This document shows positions 1-6,483 of a stretch of 16,928 bases of DNA, one piece after another. This stretch comes from an uncultured Dorea sp. (lineage in GTDB: Bacteria > Bacillota_A > Clostridia > Lachnospirales > Lachnospiraceae): assembly GCA_910579015.1 (NCBI GenBank), contig CAJTRO010000065.1:1-16928 (forward strand), written 5' to 3'. The translations under genes and the position numbers were made by a program. The number at the start of each line of letters is the position of its first letter. Within the stretch, counting starts at the first letter, position 1. The notes beneath the pieces were generated by a model. That model made no database searches, was not told the DNA's origin, and saw only the letters and a list, made by a program, of their open reading frames with translations.

Positions 1-109
1 CATTGTCAGCCATCCATTGCTTGGCGGTTGTTCCTTCCGGACGATTTTGGCACTGGGTTATGATCTCCAGCCATTGCGAACTACGTACATCATGAGTGAT
101 TTGATCCAT
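1..109 (-). CDS. IS66 accessory protein TnpA-like, N-terminal part
   Basis: Only the first 36 codons are present; the gene runs off the left edge. The protein begins MDQITHDVRSSQWLEII and continues with CQNRPEGTTAKQWMADN. This resembles the small helix-turn-helix accessory protein found first in IS66 elements of Clostridia, which is needed for transposition alongside TnpB and the DDE transposase. The ATG at 109 is chosen because an AGGAGGC ribosome binding site lies at 115-121, six bases upstream. Identification is from recognition of the N-terminal pattern. Confidence 0.75.
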   Translation of the reverse strand, partial: MDQITHDVRSSQWLEIITQCQNRPEGTTAKQWMADN

Positions 110-204
110 GTAATGCCTCCTCTAAAAAACTACTAGTATTTTCGTGTCTTTTAGATTATGGCATAAAGTCAAATCTTAGTTAAGGCGAGCGTTTTGACGC
201 TTAC
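1..204 (-). mobile_element. IS66-family insertion sequence, one end only
   Basis: The stretch carries the first gene of an IS66-type element and what looks like its outer end. Read on the minus strand, GTAAGCGTCAAAACG begins at 204, and GTAAGCG is the usual start of IS66 terminal inverted repeats. The accessory gene starts 95 bp further in, as in other IS66 elements. The rest of the element, including the second accessory gene, the large transposase and the other terminal repeat, lies outside the window. The bases just outside (205-212, GAAATTTT) would be one copy of an 8-bp target duplication, but the partner copy cannot be seen. The boundary rests on remembered IS66 ends, not on an alignment. 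Confidence 0.65.
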
Positions 205-260
205 GAAATTTTTGCTGATGACTTTTCTTTTTATTCGCTATTATTTTCAGACATTAAGAA

Positions 261-294
261 ACCGCAACCCCTTGATTTTTCAAAGGATTGCGGT
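261..294. terminator. Bidirectional hairpin terminator behind the tuf tail
   Basis: A 15-bp stem, 261-275 with 280-294, closes a TTTT loop; all positions pair if three G-U pairs are allowed. On the plus strand it is followed by the T-rich stretch GCTTATTTTTATTATTT. On the minus strand it is followed by TTCTTAATG and preceded by an A-rich run. It lies 33 bp past the EF-Tu stop codon at 328-330, where the terminator of a tuf gene is expected. The remaining bases 205-260, between the IS66 end and this hairpin, are AT-rich and show nothing else. Confidence 0.8.
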
Positions 295-327
295 GCTTAT
301 TTTTATTATTTGGCTCTAATTACAAGA

Positions 328-384
328 TTACTCAATGATTGTAGCAACCCTTCCAGAACCTACTGTACGACCACCCTCACGAAC
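328..384 (-). pseudogene. tuf: 3' end of an EF-Tu gene (tuf fragment)
   Basis: The last 18 codons of a tuf gene are present in frame with a TAA stop: VREGGRTVGSGRVATIIE. This is the highly conserved C-terminus of elongation factor Tu (family form: AxREGGRTVGSGxV...), in the beta-barrel domain 3. Nothing upstream of about position 384 resembles EF-Tu: in this frame it reads CCLF, then MATE DNA in another frame. The fragment lacks a start and more than 95% of the protein, so it cannot make EF-Tu. Its downstream terminator is retained. It may be a breakpoint of a chromosomal rearrangement, a remnant of recombination at a tuf locus, or an assembly join. Confidence 0.8.
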
Positions 385-745
385 AAACAGACAGCATCGG
401 CAAAAAACAGAATCCCATAACGCAGCCAAGCAACACGGAAAATACCAGCGTAGTCGCTATGGTCTGCCGAAACACCTGATTACAGTGCTCCATCTCCCCG
501 GCACCCAGAGCCATCCCGGCAATCGAGACGCCTCCGATAGAAACCATCAAGCCGACGCCAAGATACAGATAGATGATCGGAAGTCCCAGGTTGACCGCCG
601 CAATCCCTTCCTTTCCCACATAGTTGCCGATGAAGAACCCATCTGCAATCGTAACCAACGAAGTGAGAATCATGGAAATGATTGCCGGTATGGAAAACTG
701 CCAGATCATCCTGGCCGTATCCTGTTTCATCTGTTCCAAATTCAT
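377..745 (-). pseudogene. MATE-family efflux transporter, N-terminal fragment
   Basis: MATE transporters export drugs and other compounds across the membrane in exchange for Na+ or H+ and are usually about 450 residues with 12 helices. Only about 120 residues are left here. The protein starts MNLEQMKQDTARMIW and has three hydrophobic segments at roughly residues 13-34, 48-78 and 96-118, with the typical N-terminal features ADGFFIGNYVG and AAVNLGLPI. The frame then ends in SVCS and a TGA at 377-379, at the junction with tuf DNA. The start at 745 is preceded by AGGAGGAA at 751-758, seven bases away. It lies 112 bp downstream of the TetR gene on the same strand, so the intact pump was probably that regulator's target. 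A truncated product is unlikely to transport. Confidence 0.85.
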
Positions 746-857
746 AAAAATTCCTCCTTCACTCCTGTAATACCCATTCATTATAAGAAGGAATCAAAAT
801 ATATACTTCTGAATTCTTGCCCTCTCTATCCCCGCACACCTCATCCCGCGTCTCTGA

Positions 858-1391
858 TTAAAGTCCCTGCATTTTAAAAAGCCCTGCTATTTCATCTGAG
901 GAATCCTTCATTCCTCTTTGAAACCACACTTCAATCCAGCCATACAACGTATAGGCTGCGAACGCCTTTGCGTAGGCATCGCCTTTGGAATCTTCCGGCT
1001 TCGGGCCAAAGATCCCGATTATTACATCCTTTAGCAGGTAAATAAGATTTCTTTCGTTTAACAGGCGATAGAAATCCCAGTGTCTCTCAAAATGTCCAAA
1101 CAACGCTTGAATCCATACGCTGATTGGTTTCCCGTCACTTTGCCCATATCCACCCGTCCATTCAGAAAACAGCCGGTGGATATATTGCCGTATGATATCC
1201 TCTTTATTCTCATAATTCCGATAAAAAGAAGCCCTGCCGACGCCCGCGCTGTCACACAGTTCACGGATAGAAATATCGTTGATCGATTTACCGCGAAGCA
1301 GCGTTAAAAGCGCGTCCGTCAAATGTTCGATTACATAGGCGTTCCGCCCCTCATTGCTCATCGGTGATACATTTTTCATGTTCTGTCTCAT
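858..1391 (-). CDS. TetR/AcrR-family transcriptional regulator
   Basis: A 177-residue one-domain repressor of the TetR type. Residues about 20-65 form the DNA-binding domain: the helix-turn-helix runs from ISIRELCDSAG to VGRASFYRNYENKEDII, a clear TetR signature. The rest would bind the effector; the C-terminal half resembles TetR_C domains of Firmicutes regulators. The open frame extends to 1529, but the ATG at 1391 is preferred because GGGAGGAAGG lies seven bases upstream and the extension crosses the promoter. It precedes the MATE fragment and is divergent from the membrane peptide/esterase pair. The 15-bp palindrome at 1435-1449 is the likely operator, which would give autorepression and control of the divergent pair. 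The ligand is unknown. Confidence 0.88.
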   Translation of the reverse strand: MRQNMKNVSPMSNEGRNAYVIEHLTDALLTLLRGKSINDISIRELCDSAGVGRASFYRNYENKEDIIRQYIHRLFSEWTGGYGQSDGKPISVWIQALFGHFERHWDFYRLLNERNLIYLLKDVIIGIFGPKPEDSKGDAYAKAFAAYTLYGWIEVWFQRGMKDSSDEIAGLFKMQGL

Positions 1392-1405
1392 TTTCCTTCC
1401 TCCCA

Positions 1406-1434
1406 TTGACAGTAAAAGAATACGAAGATATACT
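1406..1434 (+). promoter_or_regulatory. Sigma-A-type promoter for the 1523-2649 gene pair
   Basis: The -35 box TTGACA is at 1406-1411 and the -10 box TATACT at 1429-1434, with a 17-bp spacer. This is a near-consensus vegetative promoter reading into the small membrane protein and the esterase. The predicted start, around 1441, falls inside the palindrome at 1435-1449. Confidence 0.75.
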
Positions 1435-1449
1435 TGTATCGACGATACA
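1435..1449. promoter_or_regulatory. Palindromic operator, probably for the TetR protein
   Basis: TGTATCGACGATACA is a perfect 15-bp inverted repeat (seven-base arms around one A). It begins directly after the -10 box of the rightward promoter and covers its likely start site. It also lies roughly 8 to 22 bases downstream of the predicted start of the leftward promoter of the TetR gene. A repressor bound here would block both. A second, shorter palindrome, TGTATACA, lies at 1479-1486 inside the leftward promoter spacer and shares the TGTAT half-site. Confidence 0.7.
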
Positions 1450-1464
1450 TCTGTATTACCAACT

Positions 1465-1493
1465 ATCATAGTGTAACCTGTATACAAAGTCAA
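1465..1493 (-). promoter_or_regulatory. Sigma-A-type promoter for the TetR gene and MATE fragment
   Basis: On the minus strand the -35 box TTGACT occupies 1488-1493 and the -10 box TATGAT 1465-1470, separated by 17 bp. Transcription would start near 1457 and pass through the palindrome at 1435-1449 before reaching the TetR ATG at 1391. Confidence 0.75.
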
Positions 1494-1522
1494 GAACAAC
1501 CGGAAAGGAAAAAAGAACGAAA

Positions 1523-1657
1523 ATGACACTTACACAAAAACGTATCCTTATCTTACTTATTATCATTGTCACAGCAGCAGTTTTAGGGCGGCTTGCCTTT
1601 CGGACCGTTTTGAACTTCCTGATGGGAGGCACCATCTTGGGAGGGAATTTATTGTGA
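1523..1657 (+). CDS. Small single-span membrane protein (44 aa)
   Basis: The protein begins MTLTQKRILILLIIIVTAAV and continues through GRLAFRTVLNFLMGG to a TGA. It has a short basic start, a hydrophobic helix at about residues 8-21, and a second moderately hydrophobic part at 27-44. No family is recognised. The case for it being a real gene is positional: it is the first frame behind the promoter at 1406-1434, and its stop overlaps the GTG start of the esterase in a GTGA arrangement typical of translational coupling. An AAAGGA lies somewhat far upstream (1504-1509), so the ribosome binding site is only moderate. It could be a leader frame that feeds ribosomes to the esterase, not a functional peptide. 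Confidence 0.55.
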   Translation: MTLTQKRILILLIIIVTAAVLGRLAFRTVLNFLMGGTILGGNLL

Positions 1658-2649
1658 GCAGAAAGAAAACATTGAAAAAGGAAGGCCGGATTATGTGGGG
1701 TTTTATCTATGTTTTTGCATTTCTTACTGCTTTTACAGGTTCTGTTGCATACAAAATGTTTCATGATCCATTTGGAGGCGAATTTAAGGCGGACTGGAGC
1801 GATTCCGTCGGTAAAGTATACACCGATCTTACATATGGCAGCGGTGAAGCCAATAAATTCGACCTTTATGTACCGACGGATGATTCCAGAAGCAGATACG
1901 GCCTGGTCGTATATCTCCATGCCGGCGGTTTTACAGGCGGAGATAAATCTGACGACGCCGAGATGTTAAAATGGCTCTGCGCTCAGGGATATGTGGCAGC
2001 AGGCGTCAATTATACCCTGTTTGGCGAAGCCCGCCCCGACGCAAGCGTATACTCCCAGTCATTGGAAATAAAAGAAAGCATTCCTTATGTGGTCGCAGAA
2101 GCAGAGAAATTGGGATATCCCATCGACGAAATGGCAATTTCCGGCGGTTCGGCCGGAGGCTGTCTTGCCTTACTGTATGCCTATCGCGATGCGCAGACTT
2201 CGCCCGTACCCGTAAAAATGGTCTTTGAAGCGGCGGGTCCATCCTCTTTTTATCCCGAGGACTGGAAAAGCTATGGGCTTGGTTTAGAGACCGAAGAAAG
2301 CAAAGCGGCAGCAAGAGAGCTGTTCGGCACAATGGCTGGTAAAGAAATCAAGACAAACTTCGGCACGCCTGAATATGATGAAGAAATAAAAGATATTTCC
2401 GCTCTCCTTTGGGTAAACGAGAATACGGTCCCCACCCTTCTGGCATATGGGAAATATGATAAGATCCAGCCCTATGAAGGTTCCCAAAGGCTTCTTCGGG
2501 CGCTTGAGGACAACCATGTTCCCCATGACTACTATTTATTCAACCATTCCGGACACGGCTTACAAAATGACACTCAAGTGTATGGGGAATATATGCGTAA
2601 GATACTCGAATACCTTGAGACTTATATGCCCATAAAATGTACCCCTTGA
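1654..2649 (+). CDS. Membrane-anchored alpha/beta hydrolase (esterase/lipase-like)
   Basis: A 331-residue alpha/beta-hydrolase of the carboxylesterase/lipase type that would hydrolyse an ester substrate I cannot name. Residues about 14-34 (MWGFIYVFAFLTAFTGSVAY) form an N-terminal signal anchor, so the catalytic domain is probably outside the membrane. The oxyanion-hole motif HAGG is at 89-92, the nucleophile elbow GGSAGG at 164-169 (Ser166), and the likely Asp and His are Asp269 (GKYDK) and His301 (HSGHG). The GTG at 1654 is chosen because GGGAGGGAA stands six bases upstream and the codon overlaps the preceding TGA; an internal ATG at residue 14 is the alternative. Expression is probably repressed by the divergent TetR protein. 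Confidence 0.85.
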   Translation: MSRKKTLKKEGRIMWGFIYVFAFLTAFTGSVAYKMFHDPFGGEFKADWSDSVGKVYTDLTYGSGEANKFDLYVPTDDSRSRYGLVVYLHAGGFTGGDKSDDAEMLKWLCAQGYVAAGVNYTLFGEARPDASVYSQSLEIKESIPYVVAEAEKLGYPIDEMAISGGSAGGCLALLYAYRDAQTSPVPVKMVFEAAGPSSFYPEDWKSYGLGLETEESKAAARELFGTMAGKEIKTNFGTPEYDEEIKDISALLWVNENTVPTLLAYGKYDKIQPYEGSQRLLRALEDNHVPHDYYLFNHSGHGLQNDTQVYGEYMRKILEYLETYMPIKCTP

Positions 2650-2742
2650 GTATGTGGAAACTTATACTTTAATGAACGGAGTCCACCCGCCCGCAGGGCA
2701 TGAATTACGGTATGCCCTTGGGTATAGATTCCCTGCTCCAAT
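2650..2742. other. Convergent intergenic gap with a weak hairpin
   Basis: The 93-bp gap between the convergent esterase and AraC genes contains AGGGCAT (2695-2701) pairing with ATGCCCT (2712-2718). There is no T-run on either side, so it is only a possible weak terminator or RNA end structure. Confidence 0.25.
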
Positions 2743-3579
2743 TCATTTCACAGGCACACAGATATCCAGCTCCATATACATCGTCTCACTGTCGACCTCA
2801 TGGTAAATATCAAACAGGCTTTTCGTTGCATCCAATTCATAAGACACCTTTGGCAGCCACACTAAGAATATGGTCTGGTAAGCCGCATAGATATGTTTGG
2901 CATGTCCCTGAAAATGATACACGATACATTTTCCGCCCTGTATTTTTGCCCTGTTCTTAAGCGGGCAGTCTTCACGGACACTCATACAGATATCATACAG
3001 GCACCGTCCGGCGTCCGTCACAGCCGGGTCGTCATATGTCCTCTCCAACAGAAGCGTCTCCTCTGTGATGAACTCCCTGTATTTTTCGATAAATCCATCC
3101 CAATCCCTGCACAGGTTCTCGTAACTTCCGAAACGCCTCTCGTAGATTACTTCGTAATCCGGAATATTTTCAACGGTAATCTTTTTGTCACATGCTTCGA
3201 ACGTTTCCACCTGCCAGTTTTCATGATGGAAAAATGGATGCGCCATCGACGAATCATAACTCTGCCGGCGGTAATCCACAGGAGCCATACGGTAATGCCT
3301 GCGGAATGCAGAGCTGTAATTGGACGGGCTGTACCCATAATCCGCGCCAATCTCCGTAATCCTGCGCTCCTGCTCCGTCTTGAGCCGAAACGCGCTCTGC
3401 TCAAGTTTTACCCTTTTAATGAACCCGTAAACACTCTCACCTGTCTGCTCCTTAAAAAGACGGCTGAAATAAAACTTCGAGAAATGGCAATGCCCTGCCA
3501 CATTTCCAAGGGTAAGTTCTTCTTCAATATGCTCTAAAATATAATCAATCGCCCGGTTAATGACTTCATTTGTAATCAT
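2743..3579 (-). CDS. AraC-family regulator with GyrI-like effector domain
   Basis: A 278-residue transcription factor of the Rob/SoxS-like layout with the DNA-binding part first. Residues about 5-105 hold the two AraC helix-turn-helix motifs, including LTLGNVAGHCHFSKFYFSRLFK and the second-motif signature ITEIGADYGYSPSNYSSAFRRHY. Residues about 122-278 resemble the GyrI-like (SbmC/effector-binding) domain, which binds small hydrophobic or cationic ligands in multidrug regulators; markers are the repeated beta-strand pattern YEVIYERRFGSYENL and the C-terminal YMELDICVPVK. The start at 3579 has only a weak A/G-rich ribosome binding site. It is convergent with the esterase and lies 62 bp downstream of the broken acetyltransferase. 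Its target is unknown; neighbouring transport or modification genes are candidates. Confidence 0.88.
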   Translation of the reverse strand: MITNEVINRAIDYILEHIEEELTLGNVAGHCHFSKFYFSRLFKEQTGESVYGFIKRVKLEQSAFRLKTEQERRITEIGADYGYSPSNYSSAFRRHYRMAPVDYRRQSYDSSMAHPFFHHENWQVETFEACDKKITVENIPDYEVIYERRFGSYENLCRDWDGFIEKYREFITEETLLLERTYDDPAVTDAGRCLYDICMSVREDCPLKNRAKIQGGKCIVYHFQGHAKHIYAAYQTIFLVWLPKVSYELDATKSLFDIYHEVDSETMYMELDICVPVK

Positions 3580-3641
3580 GCCGGATCATTCTTTTCTTTA
3601 TTTGACGTTTTCACTGCTTCTTTGCTCCTCTTGGCATATTT

Positions 3642-4108
3642 TTACAGGAACCTTACCGGCGGTTGATTCTTCTTGTGTTCACCGATCACCTTTTCCATCC
3701 AGATCATATCGTACCAGCGGCCGAATTTGTATCCGCACTTCTGAAATACTCCAACCTGCGAAAATCCCAGACGGGCATGGAAATTGGCGCTGTTTTGGTT
3801 AAGGTATTCCTTCCCATACCGCGTCTGCACACATTGTGGTCAAGATAAATCGTAAGCTCGCACGCCCAGTCATAAGCGGCACGCCCTATAAAACGGCCTG
3901 CATAGGCATAACCTTCAATCTGCCCGTCTCTCTCGATCACAAGATAAGGGTAACGCTTCATCGTATGCCTCATCCGTTCTTGGAATTCTGAAAGTCCGGG
4001 GACATCATACTCGAATGTGACTGCCGTGTTCTTAATATAGTTTGCATAGATATTAAGGATATGGTCTGCATCCTCAAGCCGGGCATTTCTGATCAACAAT
4101 GTATCCAT
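3642..4108 (-). pseudogene. Phosphinothricin-type GNAT acetyltransferase, internally deleted
   Basis: The N-terminal two thirds (from MDTLLIRNARLEDADHILNI to ELTIYLDHNVCRRGMGR) and the C-terminal part (from YLNQNSANFHARLGFSQVG to KFGRWYDMIWMEKVIGE, ending at 3642) are both typical of N-acetyltransferases annotated as phosphinothricin acetyltransferase. The two parts lie in different frames and meet near 3800-3830. About 30 residues normally between the acetyl-CoA loop RRGMGR and the LNxNSANFHxRLGF motif are missing. The lesion is therefore an out-of-frame internal deletion, not a single-base slip. Read straight through, the first frame ends in unrelated sequence at 3704. The start at 4108 has GGAG ten bases upstream; an ATG at 4117 is too close to it. 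Confidence 0.82.
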
Positions 4109-4132
4109 TAAAATCATGCTCCATCCAATATT

Positions 4133-4181
4133 TTAAAAAAGTCAAAAACAGCACTGCCGATCTAACTCAAATCAGCAGCGC
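4133..4181 (-). terminator. Strong intrinsic terminator ending the mutS-pcp operon
   Basis: On the minus strand, just after the pcp stop, GCGCTGCTGAT pairs with ATCGGCAGTGC around the nine-base loop TTGAGTTAG (stem 4151-4181), with two G-U pairs. The tail is TGTTTTTGACTTTTTT. Stem plus T-run is a textbook rho-independent terminator and marks the end of the long leftward operon, separating it from the broken acetyltransferase. Confidence 0.88.
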
Positions 4182-4192
4182 CATTCAAAATC

Positions 4193-4837
4193 TTAATGAG
4201 TCTCCCCCATGATCCCCGTAATATCTTTTTCATTCTTCACGGCTGCTTCAATTGCATATTTCAACGAATCCGCAATCATCTCCAGTGACATGAACGGCGT
4301 ACCGTTAGGTTTTCCTACCGCCTGCTGGGCCGCAAACGGAACATGGATAAATCCTGCCCGGATATTGGAATACTTCGTCGCGGCCATATGTAGTACGTTG
4401 TACATGATGCAGTTGCACACATACGTTCCCGCCGTGTAAGAGATATGGCATGGAATCCCGTGGTCCCTGACATTTTTCACAATTGCTTTTACCGGAATGG
4501 TCGGATAATACGCCGGCGCCCCGTCTTTCTGGACCGGCTCACCCGAGGGCTGTTCACCGTCATTGTCCGGAATACGCGCCTCCGCCAGATTTACGGCCAC
4601 CTGCTCGATCGTCACACAGGAACGCCCGCCTGCCTGTCCTACGTTGATCACAATATCCGGCTCATATTTCTGGATGCCCGCCTCTACCGCCGGACCGCAT
4701 TTTGAGAATACCGTCGGTATCTCAAGCTTGATGATCTCTGCCCCCGCGATCTCGCAAGGAAGCAGCTTCACAGCCTCAAAGGCCGGATTCACAGCTTCTC
4801 CTCCAAAAGGATCAAACCCTGTTACTAATACTTTCAT
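4193..4837 (-). CDS. pcp: Pyroglutamyl-peptidase I (pyrrolidone-carboxylate peptidase)
   Basis: This 214-residue cytosolic cysteine peptidase (family C15) removes N-terminal pyroglutamate from peptides. It has the family start MKVLVTGFDPFGG. The catalytic triad is visible: Glu78 in the segment starting GGRSCVTIEQVA, Cys141 in AGTYVCNC, and His165 in AGFIHVPF. Length matches the usual 200-215 residues. The ATG at 4837 follows a GGAGG site at 4849-4853. It is the last gene of the operon, 72 bp behind the M29-like aminopeptidase, and is followed by the terminator at 4133-4181. The two peptidases together suggest peptide turnover. No defects are seen. Confidence 0.95.
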   Translation of the reverse strand: MKVLVTGFDPFGGEAVNPAFEAVKLLPCEIAGAEIIKLEIPTVFSKCGPAVEAGIQKYEPDIVINVGQAGGRSCVTIEQVAVNLAEARIPDNDGEQPSGEPVQKDGAPAYYPTIPVKAIVKNVRDHGIPCHISYTAGTYVCNCIMYNVLHMAATKYSNIRAGFIHVPFAAQQAVGKPNGTPFMSLEMIADSLKYAIEAAVKNEKDITGIMGETH

Positions 4838-4856
4838 ATTCTGATAACCTCCTTCT

Positions 4857-4873
4857 TCTCCTGTAACAGGAGA
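4857..4873 (-). promoter_or_regulatory. Perfect hairpin just upstream of the pcp ribosome binding site
   Basis: TCTCCTGTAACAGGAGA is a perfect seven-base inverted repeat with a three-base loop, lying between the aminopeptidase stop (4910) and the pcp GGAGG site. It has no T-run behind it, so termination is unlikely. It may stabilise the processed pcp message or tune its translation. It could also be incidental. Confidence 0.4.
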
Positions 4874-4909
4874 TATTTATCTTATAAAGTCAGGATAAGT
4901 TTCACCCGA

Positions 4910-5899
4910 CTAATATACTGCCGGTTCCGGTATGATGATCTTTCCCTGCTGCATGATCTGCCTGTTGTCCGTATAGATATCAGGTTCCAGACATACAAGG
5001 TCAAAATGCCCGTTGGCGTTCTGTTTCCCGCCGAGCGCCAGATTCCTGCCAAGCCCGATGTGGAAGGTTCCATATGCCGATTCATCCTCAATATAGCAGT
5101 TCCCGAGACACTTGGAGTATGAATTGAGGCCGATCCCAAATTCTCCTCCTATATAGATTCTCTCATCCTTATAATCCGCCATATACTTACGAAGACGTTC
5201 CCCGGTAGGCGTGCCCTCAATCTCCGTGATCTGCCCTTTTTCAAACAGGATCTTCGTCGGCTCCTGCGCCCTTCCGATATATCCCAGGGAGCCATCCAGT
5301 ACAAGGACGCCGGTTGTCTTCGTCTCCTCGATGGATACATACACCTCGATACTCGCCGACGAATACCCTTTCCCGTCCTTTATCACTCCGTTAAAGAATC
5401 CCGGATTACGGTTCTCCTTGTATACCTTGAGATCTGTTCCCGCCGAAGTTGTCACGCGGATCACGGTGCTGTGCCTGAGATATTTCATGATCACCTTCGC
5501 CATCAGCCGGCTCTTCTTCGTATCCATCATCAGGAATTCATATTCCAGCATCGACCTTCCGTCATTGGTGGAAAGAGGAAGTGACAAGAACTTCTTATGC
5601 TTCTTAATGGCACGCTTAGCGGCCTTCGTTGTCACCAGAGAATAATCCGTAGCCGCGATCACAGCCGTATATGGATCGAACACTTCTTCATTCATGTCAA
5701 AAAATACGCCCACATGTCTCCCGAGATCCTCCACAACCAGAGAACTTACAGAATGTACTTTCCCTTCTGCGATCTCTCTTAGAACCTGTGCCTCTTTAAG
5801 ATGCTCCTTCGTCGTAACGATCAGAAGCTTATCCCATCTCTTTACCCGCATCCACTCTTCTATCACAATTCTTGCGCCGCGTTCCATGTTACGTGTCAT
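4910..5899 (-). CDS. M29-like (AmpS/PepS/NicX superfamily) aminopeptidase
   Basis: A 329-residue protein of the COG2309 type, best described as a leucyl aminopeptidase homologue. These are cytosolic metal-dependent enzymes; some members have other roles, such as ring-opening dioxygenases of the NicX type. The metal-site pattern of the family is present in order: Glu185 (ASIEVYV), Glu253 (GGEFGIG), Glu273 (EDESAYGT), His280 (TFHIGLG), His298 and Asp300 (NGHFD). The N-terminal domain (to about 150) is less conserved. The ATG at 5899 is preferred to an upstream TTG at 5920 because GAGGA and AAGGA stand in front of it, but spacing is not ideal and the next ATG at 5887 is possible. It sits between the GNAT gene and pcp in the operon. 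The true substrate is uncertain. Confidence 0.8.
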   Translation of the reverse strand: MTRNMERGARIVIEEWMRVKRWDKLLIVTTKEHLKEAQVLREIAEGKVHSVSSLVVEDLGRHVGVFFDMNEEVFDPYTAVIAATDYSLVTTKAAKRAIKKHKKFLSLPLSTNDGRSMLEYEFLMMDTKKSRLMAKVIMKYLRHSTVIRVTTSAGTDLKVYKENRNPGFFNGVIKDGKGYSSASIEVYVSIEETKTTGVLVLDGSLGYIGRAQEPTKILFEKGQITEIEGTPTGERLRKYMADYKDERIYIGGEFGIGLNSYSKCLGNCYIEDESAYGTFHIGLGRNLALGGKQNANGHFDLVCLEPDIYTDNRQIMQQGKIIIPEPAVY

Positions 5900-5967
5900 C
5901 TCTTCCTCATTCCTTACCAAGTCTTATTTAAAATGCTCACATCCATCGGCGTACAACCTGAAATTTA

Positions 5968-6483
5968 TCAACAAGCACGAACAACCACATAGCGGTAATG
6001 GGGCATATCCACACCGCGGTAATGCTTCGTATAACAGTCTTTTTTCATCATGCCGTTTCTAAGCGCCACATTCTGGGAAGCCGTATTCGTATCTCTGATG
6101 ATTGAGCAGACCTCACTGGCATTGAGTGTCTCAAACGCATATTCCTTACACGCTCTCGCGGCTTCCGACGCATACCCCTGATGCCAGTACAGTCTCTGGA
6201 AGAGATAGCCTATCTCAAGCACTTCCGTCTCCTTCCACGGCTGCATAGTCAGCCCGCACTGCCCGATCAGCTCATCCGTCTCCTTAAGTATGACAGCCCA
6301 TAATCCAAAACCCCATTTCTGATAACGGGAAATCTGTCTGTCAAGCCACTCCTGAACCTCCTGATCGGTAAATGCGCCCTCATAGGCGTACATCACATCC
6401 GGATCCTTAAGTATCCTGCATAAAGCTTCAAAATCATCCTGGTTCATCTCACGTAGATATAGGCGTTCTGTTTCCAATATCAT
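5968..6483 (-). CDS. GNAT N-acetyltransferase, RimJ/RimL type
   Basis: A 171-residue acetyltransferase of the RimJ/RimL-like GNAT group, which transfers acetyl from acetyl-CoA to an amine. The start MILETERLYLREMNQDDFEAL is the standard beginning of the group. The pattern LEIGYLFQRLYWHQGYASEA is the acetyl-CoA-binding region, and DTNTASQNVALRNGM is the family's (N)xxSxxvaxrxGf motif. The ATG at 6483 has AAAGGAAGTG eight bases upstream; the frame is open further back, but only across the end of the flavoprotein gene. It overlaps that gene by 35 bp, a sign of coupled translation. The substrate cannot be inferred. Confidence 0.88.
   Translation of the reverse strand: MILETERLYLREMNQDDFEALCRILKDPDVMYAYEGAFTDQEVQEWLDRQISRYQKWGFGLWAVILKETDELIGQCGLTMQPWKETEVLEIGYLFQRLYWHQGYASEAARACKEYAFETLNASEVCSIIRDTNTASQNVALRNGMMKKDCYTKHYRGVDMPHYRYVVVRAC

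Noticed and set aside
780..785. TATAAT box upstream of the MATE fragment as a separate promoter
   Set aside because: No acceptable -35 box lies 16-18 bp upstream, and the gene can be read from the TetR promoter.
335..877. A 180-codon open frame on the plus strand
   Set aside because: It lies antisense to the tuf tail, MATE fragment and TetR end, has no ribosome binding site, and its composition is that of a shadow frame.
2695..2718. Hairpin between the esterase and AraC genes as an intrinsic terminator
   Set aside because: The stem is only seven bases with a ten-base loop and no T-run follows on either strand; kept only as a weak structural note.
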